Source: Membranipora membranacea (taxonomy: Eukaryota > Bryozoa > Gymnolaemata > Cheilostomatida > Membraniporidae). Taken from it: 64,000 bases of DNA. The position numbers and the translations under genes are program-made. Shown in pieces: positions 26,801 to 38,700 of this stretch. Within the stretch, counting starts at the first letter, position 1. The number at the start of each line of letters is the position of its first letter. The stretch covers positions 7,757,001 through 7,821,000 of the forward strand of contig OU612066.1 of assembly GCA_914767715.1 (NCBI GenBank). The letters run 5' to 3'. The notes under the pieces were generated by a model that saw only the letters and a program-made list of their open reading frames with translations, was not told where the DNA came from and ran no database searches.

Positions 26801-29800
26801 ATTGTGAACCTGTTGGGGTATTTCAATTAATCTTGCGTAATCACAATCTGATTGGTCTTTGCTGGGTAAGTGAGACCTGTCATATGTATCATTCCCATTG
26901 GCACAAAAATAACAATTATTACTATATGCTTAATGTCCATATTTTTTTGAAAACGAATTAAATATACAAGTAACAGGAGTTGTTTTCCCAGGCCGACATG
27001 TCAGTATCGCTGTATGTTAGATACTAAGAAACATAGAAACATAAGCTACGAATAAATGTAAAACCCTTTTATCTGTGAGTTTAGTTTAAGACTGAATAAG
27101 GGAGCTGTGCCGAGGACGAGATTTAAGAGTCAGGAGGATGCAGACAACTCACCAAGAGATCCTCATGAGACATTCGATAAGCCTTTGCTGCCCAGAGAGA
27201 GAAGGAAAATTATCAGACAAACTCTGCTAGAGAACTCTGATGTGTAAGTAGCTCCCTTCAGAAGCGCTGCCGCTGCTTCCTGATGAAGAATAATAGCGAG
27301 GATTATCAGTTTAATATGTGCGATAATGAGCAAGAATTATTATGTATATATTTTAAGATGATGTATTTATTTTTTATTGTTGTATTACATTTATATCTTA
27401 TTTTCATAGTTTATTTTTCTAGCTCTTTATAATAGTTTATTTTTATAGTTAATAATAATAGTTTATTCTTATGGTTTGCGCTCATAGTTTATTCTTATAG
27501 CTTATTATTATAGTTTTTTATGGTGAAATATTATAGTACATTCTGTTTAGTAGTTATTTATTTCCTTCACCAGTTTAAACAGTGCCTAGCCTCCTGGCTC
27601 ACTTACCATTGGCACTGCAGAGTTAATGAGCAGAATTAAGGAAAGACCAATCCATCTACCTGGCTACTCTTCATGTATAATTTTGTGTATATGCAGATAT
27701 AAGAGGCGGAACAAAGAGGTAGAAGAAGCCAAGAGGCAGAAACAGGAGCATGATGCTTGGAAAGCTAAGGAGGCAGCAAAGGAGGCAGCAAAAACAGCAA
27801 AGCTGAAGAAGAAGAGGCGTGAGTTATACCAAACATAATGAATCAATCATAATCATTGTTCTTGATTTGTGTACAAGTTACCCATCCATCTTGACATATA
27901 CTGTCTTTCTCTCCCCCCCCCCCCATACTTGCAGCTAAAAGTGAATTGGATCTCTACTGTCATCGAATAAGGCTGTCGAGAAATGAAATTTGTGTGGCCC
28001 TTATACTGTCTGTCATACAAAAAAATTCTGCTGCATGATTCCAAGGGAATAGAGCTGAGAGGTAGAATACTATGAGTTCTTACTTGACTGCATTATATGT
28101 TTGACTGTCATGTTCAGGGACTAAAAGGTCAAACTGCTTTTGTATGAAGGTACTGCCACTAAGGTGTTGTACTTTTATTGAGAGATCATTGCCTCTTCTT
28201 TTTTTAGCTCCTCCGACATTTATTGACAATATTATAGATGAAGTCGACAAGCAAACAGAGAGAAAGGTTAGTAAGATACTCACTTGATAAGTTAGTATCA
28301 TTGATATGAATGGCTACTTGTGTAGACATTACGTCAGTATATAACTTTGTGTCCGTAATTGGCTAAAATTCTGGTAGCTTTAACGTTATGCAATGTCATA
28401 TATATATATATAACTACGATTCTTTTCTTTGATCTTGTCATCACAATGTCATGATGTGTCTCCTATATTAGAGTACATCATCTGTAGTGTAATGCCAAAA
28501 AATATAATGTGAATAAAATTTAAAGAAACAAAAGGGATTGCTAACTTGTTATAAGTAATAGCTGCAGTATAAGCAGAATATAAGGAGTTGTCCATGCTTG
28601 TGCAAAATTAGCTAATCACGTAAAGAATCATAAGTCTGAGAAACTCTGTTCAGCAAAATACAGTTACCGCCGGTCCACATACTTTGCCTGCTACTCATTA
28701 TAACTTGGAAAGCTGATAATCAGATTCTCCAGCCCACCCAGAATATTCTAGTATGGTGCCCTTTACCTTTATTTTCAGATTGAACAACTCAAGTCCAATG
28801 CTGCTTACATCAAAGCCAGATTATCAAGTCTACGGGATGGGAAGCCTATGGAACCAAGCCTACCTGGTGTTACCAATATGGAGGAGGATTTCAAGGACTT
28901 CGAGTTTTATAGTACTGGCCCAAAATCGCTGAAGGAGATGAAAGTCATGCTCAAATACTCCAGTAAGCTTATTATATTTCCACATGTATAGGAAAACTAC
29001 TAAAATTAAAGAGAAAGATTCCTTACCTATTTTCAGTATAAAAAGCGCTCTATGGATAAACTCTCTAGTTAGGTGGATGAACTTTATTTGAAATTCGAAA
29101 TTTAAACGCAATATTGTTTTACAGCTAGCGATATGACAAATCTACCTCTCCTTCTAATTGCTCCAGTACCCAAATCTATCAAATTCATCAAGGATTATGT
29201 GTGTGAGTCTGCAGTTAACTGTGCTATGTTCACATCTCAGGGTAACCTTATACTAGGCTGTCATGAAGGTATATACCTATACGACACCATATTCGATCTG
29301 TGCGGTTGTACTTCTGTGAGTAATGTCACGGCTGTGGCCAATGCCAACAACCGGATCTATTACATGAAATGTGAGGGTGAGGATCCTGAAGACTCTACAG
29401 TGTCAGTATGCAGTACAGATGAACTTCTAGCTCAGCACAGCTTATTGGCAGTGCTGCCGGGAGAAGCAGAGCGCTACTGCTTAGCTGTCAACAACCAGTT
29501 CATCTGTGTGACTGACAGTACCGTCAACACAATCAGCTTCTACGATCTCGAAGGAGTAGGATTGTGGACTAAGTTTCTATCTTATGCCCCTGGCGCTGTC
29601 TGCACCAGCCATATAGACTGGGCTGTGCTGATATCTGACCCCGACAATAACCTAGTACATAAGTACTCAGTAGACATGAAATCTCAGGAGTTTGAGGAGG
29701 TGTGGCAATGTGAGGGGGACTGGGCGGCTCCTACTGAGCTGTGTATGGATCCATCCGGAGTGGTATATGTGAAAGGAACCTACAGCCGTCAACATGGACA

Positions 29801-30459
29801 TAAAGCTATCAATGTAGTATCCATGGAGGGTAGGTACTGTATATTGTACTGAGGAATAAATATTAAACAAACTTAAAAACTTGAATCCTTCAACTATCAT
29901 GCAACTCCCTAAAATTTCTTGTGTTGAAGTGCATCGGTCACAGTTCGCATATCCCATAAAACCGAAAAGAAATATAGTTATCCCCAATGATTTTAGTAAA
30001 ACATCAGTGAGGCCTACTACAACTACACACCCTATACCCACTCCCATAAAGGTCAGGTGTCATCATGGCTTGTATCTATCTCTTGAACCGATGTCCTTCA
30101 CCATAAACATATATAGTATCTTCATGTCTATGACTTACCGCAATGGAGTTGAAGTTGTTTCATTTTGACAATTATGTCATAGACAAATTACAATGCTAGT
30201 AACTTAACAGCTCTCTCATTTGCTCTTTATACCAACGTTTCTAGCGACATCCGCCGTATGATATACATATGTAATGTATTATAGGAATCTTGTGAGACTG
30301 TTTTATACATGTATGTTGTATTATTTAGGTCGATATGCAGGCAGTCTTTCTGGACAGTGCACATTTGATCACAGAAGCAATATAAGTGTGTATAAAGACC
30401 GGCTGGTCACTCCAAGATACAACACCAACTTCTTCAGGGTCACAAAAATAAAATTCTAG
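23894..30459 (+). CDS. THAP zinc-finger protein with basic helix and beta-propeller-like C-terminus
   Basis: Exons: 23894-24067, 24441-24578, 24740-24895, 25060-25245, 25579-25767, 25995-26117, 26446-26675, 27085-27243, 27697-27818, 28208-28266, 28779-28962, 29125-29829, 30329-30459. They total 2556 nt and 851 residues, with all phases consistent. Residues 1-322 are Ser/Thr/Pro-rich, low complexity, with a sumoylation-like VKEEP. Residues about 330-408 fit a C2CH THAP DNA-binding module: C330-x4-C335-x41-C377-x2-H380 (LCWKHFDEDDF), ending in an AVP motif (LNKGAVPRTRF) split across an intron. A Lys/Glu/Ala-rich helix follows (about 452-492). Residues about 573-851 contain repeats such as AMFTSQGNLILGCHEGIYLYD and ELCMDPSGVVYVKG, as in NHL-type propellers. 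THAP domains are usually N-terminal, so the central position is odd. The donor at 26676 (GTCTAG) is weak. The first ATG is tentative: the frame stays open back to a TAG acceptor 18 bases upstream. Confidence 0.78.
25289..25395. repeat. 89-bp hairpin element with 9-bp near-identical direct repeats
   Basis: The arms at about 25298-25326 and 25358-25386 (TAGAACAAG...GTGGC against GCCAC...CTTGTTCTA) are near-perfect reverse complements, with a further GAGTGC/GCACTC stem inside. CATCCCACA (25289-25297) and CATCCTACA (25387-25395) flank it. It lies in an intron of the THAP gene. Confidence 0.75.
30447..30452 (+). terminator. AATAAA inside the last THAP-gene codons
   Basis: The hexamer lies four bases before the TAG stop at 30457-30459. 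If used, the 3' UTR would be only about 10-20 bases. No other hexamer stands out just downstream. Confidence 0.35.
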
Positions 30460-30662
30460 ACTTTAAATTCGCTTTTTCAGGAAGCCCATACATTATGACA
30501 AGAATCAGATAATTGCCACCAAGACCTGTTTTTATATTAATTGTGGGTTAGTTCATTGGTTGCGACCGATTAGACTTGTCAGATTTAGTAACAAACAGCC
30601 GCCGGTGATGTCATATTTAGTAACCATATAATATCTAAAACCATATAAGGTATTCGTTATAT

Positions 30663-30979
30663 TACCCTACTGACCTTAATAATTCGCGGAGGGCACAACT
30701 CCAACCTTTTTCACTAGTCTTAATTATTCACAGATATCAGGCCCGCCAAATTGAGAGGATAACTCCTCTATATTAGTAGTAGTATTCTATTTTAAAAAAA
30801 CAGAGCTCCTGCAACATCATATTGACATGTGATTTCAAGGCAGACGCTCTAAACACTCAGCTAGTCAGCCTCTTGACATATATTGATGTATTTAGCTACT
30901 TTTAACTATTCGCGGTTACTGTCATCGCTAACCGCAAAATATTAATTAAACCACTTGAAAACATAAGGTCAGTAGGGTA
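30663..30979. mobile_element. MITE-like element with 14-bp terminal inverted repeats and TA duplication
   Basis: The left end CCCTACTGACCTTA (30665-30678) is the exact reverse complement of the right end (30964-30977), and TA flanks both sides, as expected for Tc1/mariner-type insertion. The body is 313 bp and noncoding. On the minus strand near 30835-30870 it holds a tRNA A-box-like motif (TAGCTGAGTGTTTAGAGCG), so a SINE remnant may be embedded. Confidence 0.7.
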
Positions 30980-32445
30980 GTACTTTTTTATTTTTTGCAT
31001 CATGTTTTATAATGTATCATAGCAATTAAAATGTTATTGTTCTTTTGAAATTTTCGATTAGATTCGATTAGACAAGGCTTCTTTGTATATATTTCATGTA
31101 TTTTCATTGTTCTTTTTGTAAATAGTGGAGTATACAGTTGATATTAAAATTCCTTTCAAATATACTATATTTGTGGGTTGTTTCAGCATGTTTGTTTCCT
31201 TATGAATTCGGCTAATTTGTGAGAAACTTTCTCGTTTTGCTGAGCTCATGCAGAGGCTACGATTTATAGATATCACTGACACGAGCTAAGACCGTAGCAC
31301 TTAGATACAAAAGCCGTCTACGTTGGTATATGGCAATCTCTGCCTCATGCAAACTTGATCAGTGTTGTAGGCTTGATGCCATGCAAATATTGACCTTGAG
31401 ATTTGTTCATAAAATGTGCATATAAGCATAGTAAGCATAACCATCTTGCACCTCCCTCCTTCCCCATATTAAGTATTCACATCTTTTTTGAACATGACAA
31501 CCCTCATGGGTTTGCCCAGCATCAGAAATTCTGCAAGTGTACCTTGGTGAAGTTGAGAGCACAGTCTAGTTATTCCTATGTTAGAGTCAGTAAGTTCATC
31601 TCCTGTCGGTATAATTGGTGCAAATACACGAATCATAAGAATATGACAATTGAGATGTGCTTCATGGAGCTGAAACATTTGCGAGATTAAAAGGAACATT
31701 TCTAGGTGCTTCATAATCATGGTCAAGTAACTCGGAGCAACGTCTCATGCGATCAACCCATAGTTATAACATAAGAGTTGCAAGCTGAGTAGAGATAAAA
31801 TTCTTGATTCCAGTTTTCTAAGCACCCTGTGGCCACAACTTCACATTGGTGACCATCCAGCTCTTCAATCCAGAAACATCAACCTGGAGGTTGGACCAAA
31901 TTGCTTCCATCACGTTATATAAAATCATTTCCTTGCCCATTTTTAAACGACCTTGCTTCACAGTAAGTTAGCTCTATGGTTAGCTCTGTCATTTTGTATT
32001 GTGCACTCAGGTCCAGAAGTTAGAGGTCTGTTATCAAGGTATTCACTGCCTGAGAGAACAAACTTAATTTGATATGTTTGTATGCACTTCCGGTCAGTAC
32101 TCGTGGCAAGTCATCGACCAATTTATACTACTTGCACACATCCCATGTTATTTCTCCCAGATGGTTCATGTCCGGTCAGACCAGCACAGATTCATGTGGT
32201 AAATGAAGATCTGAAATCCTCAAGTGGCGAGTTTATGATGTGAGTTTTGATCACCACCTATCACATTCAGTATTTCTCAATTTGTTTATCCATAGCACGA
32301 GTCTGTATACACATCTATTGGAATGCATAAATTCGCGTGGACGAATAGATACAATCTCCATCCAGTTTATTGTAATCATTCAGTTGCAATCGGATTTGTA
32401 GAATGACATTTTCACCAGGTGGTTTGAGAAGGAAATATTACTATA

Positions 32446-32451
32446 TTTATT
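32446..32451 (-). terminator. Candidate poly(A) signal of SAFB
   Basis: TTTATT on + reads AATAAA on the coding strand, about 260 bases beyond the SAFB stop. Confidence 0.4.
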
Positions 32452-32710
32452 TACATGATTATCTTACAATTATTTAGGAGACAACTTAAAAAATTGATGA
32501 TGCAGGAACATCTCTTCAGGGCATTGCAGCAACGCAAAAATAAAACAAAGAATCTAGTTGTGATATATATCTCGACAGAAAAAAAACTGGAACAGAAAAG
32601 AATGATTGAAGTAACCACAGTTACACTTTCTCTCTGAAGGGTATTTGGGCAGCCAAATGATGCTATTTGGCAGTATATAGACAGACTGATTATCGTTTGT
32701 GATTCGATCA

Positions 32711-35700
32711 CTAATATCTTCTTCCTCCGTAAGCTGATCCTCCAGAACCTCCAGAGCCATATCTGCAAAAACCATAGACTTAAAAATATTTAAATCTATG
32801 GCTGCAATAACAAAACCTCAGTACAATGTACTAAAGAAATGCCAGCAAAAGGAAAAAATGTAGGGCAAATAGTCGCGTTGTAATCAACTCCAGTTATTAG
32901 ATCAAGAAGTCAACATTATCATTAAGACAAGGCGTTTTTTCTTGACAGCAAGCTTCAACTTATTTTGTGCACTGAGATTTGCAAAACAAGTCGACAAAGG
33001 CCTAAGGAGATGATACAGCATAGTGACGATATCAGGACACACATCACAGGTACTGTTATGTTATGCTTCAGCAGTATTAAATCAAGGTAGTTTCATGATG
33101 TATCAATCCAGACAATTGGTTACATACCATCATAAGCACAACATACTACAAACAGTCCCATATGTGAAATGAATTATTGAAAGACCAAACATTACTCTTA
33201 CCTGGAGCTAGTTCCATTGGATGAGCCTCCAGTTCGAGACATAGAAGCATTCATCATAAGACTGGCAGCCTGTACAGCTGCACCAGAGAAAAGGTCATTA
33301 GAGCCCGTGGGAGCACCCAGAAGAGAGGGTGGCTGGCCTCCACTCCAGCTTCCACTTGGTCTATCGCTGCTAGAACCACCGCTACGCCTGGAGGATCCAC
33401 TGTCATGATAACTTCTACTTATTCCTAAAATAGATAAAAAATTATTGAGCCATGTGATCTTAGGGAATTTGGTTTTCTGCTGATGCCATCGCAATAGTTG
33501 GAAGGTTTCCTCAGGGCAAAAATGGTTTGGTTTCATCAACAAATTCAAAGAACTTTGTAGACTTTGCATTACATCAGTGGAAACCTGACAAGACTTCTTA
33601 ACACATTACTCTACTACAGTTATGTTTGTAGATTCACCTTAAAACTGACAGGTTATCTCCATATCGTAATTGCGGAGCTCAAATGATTGAATTCATGAAT
33701 CCACAGCTCGAAATCAAGCTTACCCCTCGAATCAGACGTAGGCCTAGCTGGTTCTCTACCTCGACTCTCAGACGATGCAGGGTAGTCTCTTCTATCACCA
33801 CCTCCCCCACCTCGACTAAAAATGTACAGCATTGAGCATGTTTAAAATCCCACGCATCAGGACAAGAATTACTTTTATTGTTAGGATGTGTGCTTCAGCA
33901 GTATAAAATAAAGTTAGTTTCATAATGTATCAATCCAGACAATTGGTGTACATACATCATAAGCACAACATTATATTATCAGACCATAACCAGTAGATTC
34001 CACAATTATGCTCTTATATTTGAGTATCCCACATTATTCCGTTTCTCGAGTAAAATCATGACAAACCTGCTGTATCTTTCATCAGGTCGGGCACTAAGCA
34101 CTTCTTTACCAGGTGCAGGTCGCCTCTCAGTATAACCTCGCTCAGTGCTGACAGCTGCGTGTCCTGAAGAGCCTCTCCTGCTGTCTGATGGCATTCCACT
34201 GTATCTGTACAACAAATAGCATTTAGTTATATAATCTAAGTCCATCAAGTTTTCGGTACAAGCAATCAATCAGGTGAATGTTTCCTCAGGGCAAAACTGG
34301 TTTGGTTTCATCAACAAATTCAAAGAACTTTGTAGACTTTGCATTACATCAGTGGAAACAAGAACATGAGAAAGAAAAGGTCAAAAAAGATGTAACAGAC
34401 CTGTCACTGGTAGCTGGGCGTTTGCTCTCCCATCCATCATCATATCGTCCACTGGAGCTTCTACCAGATGACTCATATGGCCTCTTCACAGCAGCTGAGC
34501 GTCTCATCTCCTCTAGTCTATAATACAGGAGGGGAAAAGTCCATCAGCTGCTATTTACATCACAAAAACCATAACACAAGTAATCTAGTATTGTGTTCTC
34601 AGTGTGTGATAGAAGTTGTTTTTTTCATTAACTGATTCAAACAATGTAGGTATAAGCATCAGTGAACACAGAAATTAAATATAACTAACACATTTTGGGT
34701 GTGCCATCAAGCACTTGATGTTGACTAAGAATGAAGACAGTGTTGTTACTTGCATACCTGAGAGTTTCGACACGTTTCAGTTCTTCTCTCTCCCGATCTA
34801 CCCTCTGCCTCAGATCCATAAGTTGACCTTCCAGTCTAGCTCTCTCCCTATCTAGACTCTCCATCTTCATCTCCTCTATCTTCACCTTCTCTCTATCCAT
34901 CCTACAATCAACAATAAATACAACGCTGTTTATGGCAGCAAGACTGACTATAGGTTTTACCAATTTCCTCCAGCTTTTTTTGAAAACAGCACACATTAAT
35001 ATAAAATTTCATATTGTATTAGTTGTATTCACCAATTTATATTCATTGATAAGGTAGGGGAACTTGCCTTTCCCTGAACAAGCATATGGCAATTTATGTA
35101 TGATTGCCGGAAACAATAGCCATACTGTATTTTACCACTAATTCATGAATTCATATCATGGTTGCAGTAGTCAGTGGTAGAACAATAAATACCTGAGTTT
35201 TTCTCTTTCTCTCTGCATTCGCTCTTCTTCTTGCCTGAGCCTTCTTTGCTGTTCAGCGAGAGCTCTCTTTTCTTTGAGCACAGTCTGTCTGCGTCTAAAG
35301 TCCTCATCTCTCAGCCTCCTCTCCTGTATACGTAATCTCCTCTTCTCTCTCTCCAGTGTCTCCTCAGCCTGATATATAGATAGATTTATTATTACAGGGT
35401 TATTGAAAGTGATAGCTGGTCTAAAATCAGTTTATGTTGACCAAGATATTCAGATCGTGTAAAGTGCCTAATGCATCTGCTAAATAAAAATTTGACCAAA
35501 GGCAACCAATTTTCCCATGGATAACTCCAGGGGATTATTACAGTGCAATGTCAAAAGATTATTACTTGTCATTGATCTCACCTTGCTTTTTTCAGATGGT
35601 TTCTTGTCTTTATCCTCAGTTTTTTTGTCACCATCTTTACCCGCCTCTCCCTCTTTTTTGGTGGTGGATGTTGATGTAGAACTTCTGGATGGCCTGTGCC

Positions 35701-38700
35701 TTTCAGAGTGACTGCTGTGTGACTTATCTACAAAACATAACCATATGATTAACTAAAAAGACTTTTTTCTTCCTGCTTTGCGGGTCAGTACCATTGCTAA
35801 ATAGCTTGTTTCTTCAGTCATTGAGTTTTTTTCATCGTAACACATCAACCAATGTAGGAAAAACATCATCAGAAATCAAGCCACATTGTTCAGTTATGAC
35901 GTGACTTCACCCAGTGTAATAAGACTTACCTCCACTAGCTGTTCTGTTAGCCTCAATCTTTGTTCGCGCATCTACAACGATATAAATAATTCTGGATTAT
36001 AGAGAGAATCTACTACCAACTTATAATTTAACACAGCAGATTTTAATTGCAACTTCAGTTTGTTGTTTTTTTATCATGGTGATCAACCAATGTAGATATA
36101 AACATCACAAGGAAGCAACGTTAACACAATTTAGCTGACAGGTATTATATCCAATCCAAAACTTCTATAGCTAAATGAAACAGCAACACAAGTACTTACC
36201 CTCTTTAACCCCTTGACTAGAGGTGGCCGAGGTGGAATCTTTAGCAGCAGGGGTCGAGCTTTCACCAGCCTTTTTATCTAGGAAAGCAAATAGTAAAAGC
36301 AGAGGATTGTAAAGCGCAGTCAACCAAACATTCTTGCATGCCACTCAAACAAAGAAAACTTATGATGACCAGGGGAAGGAGTGTGGCATCCCCAACACAG
36401 GAATCACACTTTACACATTCTTAGCATGAAATGCACTCCAATCTTTTCAAGTCACACCAAACAGCAAGGGGCACCCGCAAAATAAATCTGGGGGCTTCAA
36501 AGCATATAATTGATTTTTAAAAATCTATTGCTGCTAGTATTGCAACTGTGAGCAATGACAATACCTTCAGTAGTGGTTGCAGATTTCTTGGCTGCAGCAG
36601 CAGCCCTTGCTTGAGCTGCAGGGTCAGATTTAGCTTTCTCTACAGAAATCATCCGATTGTGTAGCTCAGTACGATGCATACTTGTAATACACTTGGCTGC
36701 TTCTTCTGAGCTAGACATTGTGACATAACCATAGCATTTGGCTCCTGGCCTGTTAGCATTAGTTACTACCTTAGCTCCAATAACCTGAAAAAGTACCAAT
36801 TCATGCAAGTAGTTGTTATGTTTCTGAACAAGTAAATTCGACAGACAATACACAGAAATAGATGATAGGGCTTGTGGTGGGTCAGCTGCATTTAACTATT
36901 GTGTGCAAAAATGAAGAATAAAAAAAAAACAAATATAAGAACATTGTGAACTGCAAAGGAAATGTACAAAATAAGGAGAATGCTGACCTTTCCATGCTTG
37001 CTGAAGGCAGTTTTGAGATCAGTTGCTCTGGTCATAGACGACAGCCCACTGATCCATAGATTCTGGGAGGAAGCAAGGTCTACAACAGGCAACAACGATA
37101 TAATGCTGTTATGACAATGTTACCTTAGAAATGGAAATGAAATCTGGCGCTGTCAAATGGAACGTAAAAAGACGTAATAAATTAACTCAACATATCACAA
37201 TTCATCACATACGTTGCATCATCGGTATTATTGATGATATGCAGCTTTCCTGAGTGCCCAAATCGACAGTTCTTTAGCAAGTTCTGGAGGTTTACACATC
37301 ATGAGTTTCCCCCGTAATTTTATTCAAGCAGCAGAGCACATAAATGTCAATAGACGAGTGCACTACAGATCCATGAGAATTAATAAAGTGACTCACCTTT
37401 ACCATCTTTCTTAGGAGTTTCTGTGCGATTCTCAGCAGTGCTATAAGGTATAAGAAATAAATTATTAACTGAAATAAAGCACAGCGTCACCTAAAATATT
37501 ACAGGTAATCGTACGCCAAACCCTAAGGAAAAGTCCCAGCAGATCAAACCCCTTCCCTTACTGGCAGCTAAGATGAGTTTCTCTGTAGATTTCGTATTTA
37601 GGAAGATTTCTGTGATGAGCAGTGTGATATGAGTAGAACATTTCCATGGGCAGGCATCATAGTTTCTTGTTCACCATCTCCGCTCCAGTAGTTCCTCTAT
37701 CTCCACATTAGCAGAATAATACAAACCCAGTCTCTCCAATGAAGCTCACAGCAAACTTCCTCACAATCGATCTACATTGTCGAACAAGACGGCCCTGAGT
37801 TGCCCTCCCAAATTTTAACAAACTTTTTCTTTTTAGCAGAAAACAGAAATTGGACACTACAAACCTCTTGGCGGCCTGATCAGTGGAAGTGGCATCAGCT
37901 TTGGGTGTAGTCTTTTCTCCTGTACCTTCAGTGGTAGTTGCTCCATTCCCTGTTTGTATGATGTCAGCAGCATCGACATCCATACTCTCATCTTTAGTAG
38001 GAGTTGGGGCATCCCTCTCCTCGGGCTTGTCACCCAGATCATAGTCTAAGTTAGTGTCAGATTCGTCAACATGCACAACAAACTGATCTTCATTTTCTTC
38101 AGCATCTCCACCACCTTCACCAAGGTCTTCTGCTTCAGCAGACTTCTTCATTTCCTCAGACATGTCTATTAGCTCAACATTATCAATGGTGTCAGCTGTT
38201 TTAGTTTGCTCAATTTGTGCAACAGGGATATCGGTCTTGACTTCGTCTGCACTAGCAGAGCTTTCCGGATTTGTCACAGTTTCACTGGGTGCAGATAAAG
38301 AATCTCCAACATTTTCGGGTTCTGAAATATTCTTTTTGACACTTTCCGTCATTGTTTCTGCTGGTGGCTGTTCTGTCGAGTTGTTTTGGTCACCTTCACC
38401 ATCCTTGCAGCCCACATCCCCAGTTGACACTTCGACAGTAGCTGTATCAGCTTTGAAGAGGTATTGAAAATAAGCATACTTAAAACATCAACTCGTAAGA
38501 GGATTCAAACAACTTCGGGGGAAAACAACAACATGGTGCATCACAATGAACGGTCTCAAAAAAATATTCGAACCCATCTATAGATGGTGGCTCTTGCTGA
38601 TCACAGCCAAGATGTTTGAATATGGATCACGCTGGCTCGTGCTAATACCAATGAAGTAGTAGAATGCGAAGAGGTTGTCTGCAGAATCACCATGATTCAG

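Larger units (their letters stand above)
30460..32710. other. Region between the convergent THAP and SAFB genes
   Basis: It contains a TA-flanked MITE at 30665-30977 and, at its right end, the SAFB 3' UTR (signal near 32446). Otherwise it is AT-rich DNA with short frames and no recognised coding content. Confidence 0.55.

Noticed and set aside
29667-30047. 126-codon open frame on - strand
   Set aside because: It is mostly antisense to the THAP-gene propeller exon and extends into the intron, with no recognisable content.
38162-38467. 101-codon open frame on + strand
   Set aside because: It is antisense to the acidic low-complexity SAFB exon, whose skewed codons create open frames on the other strand.
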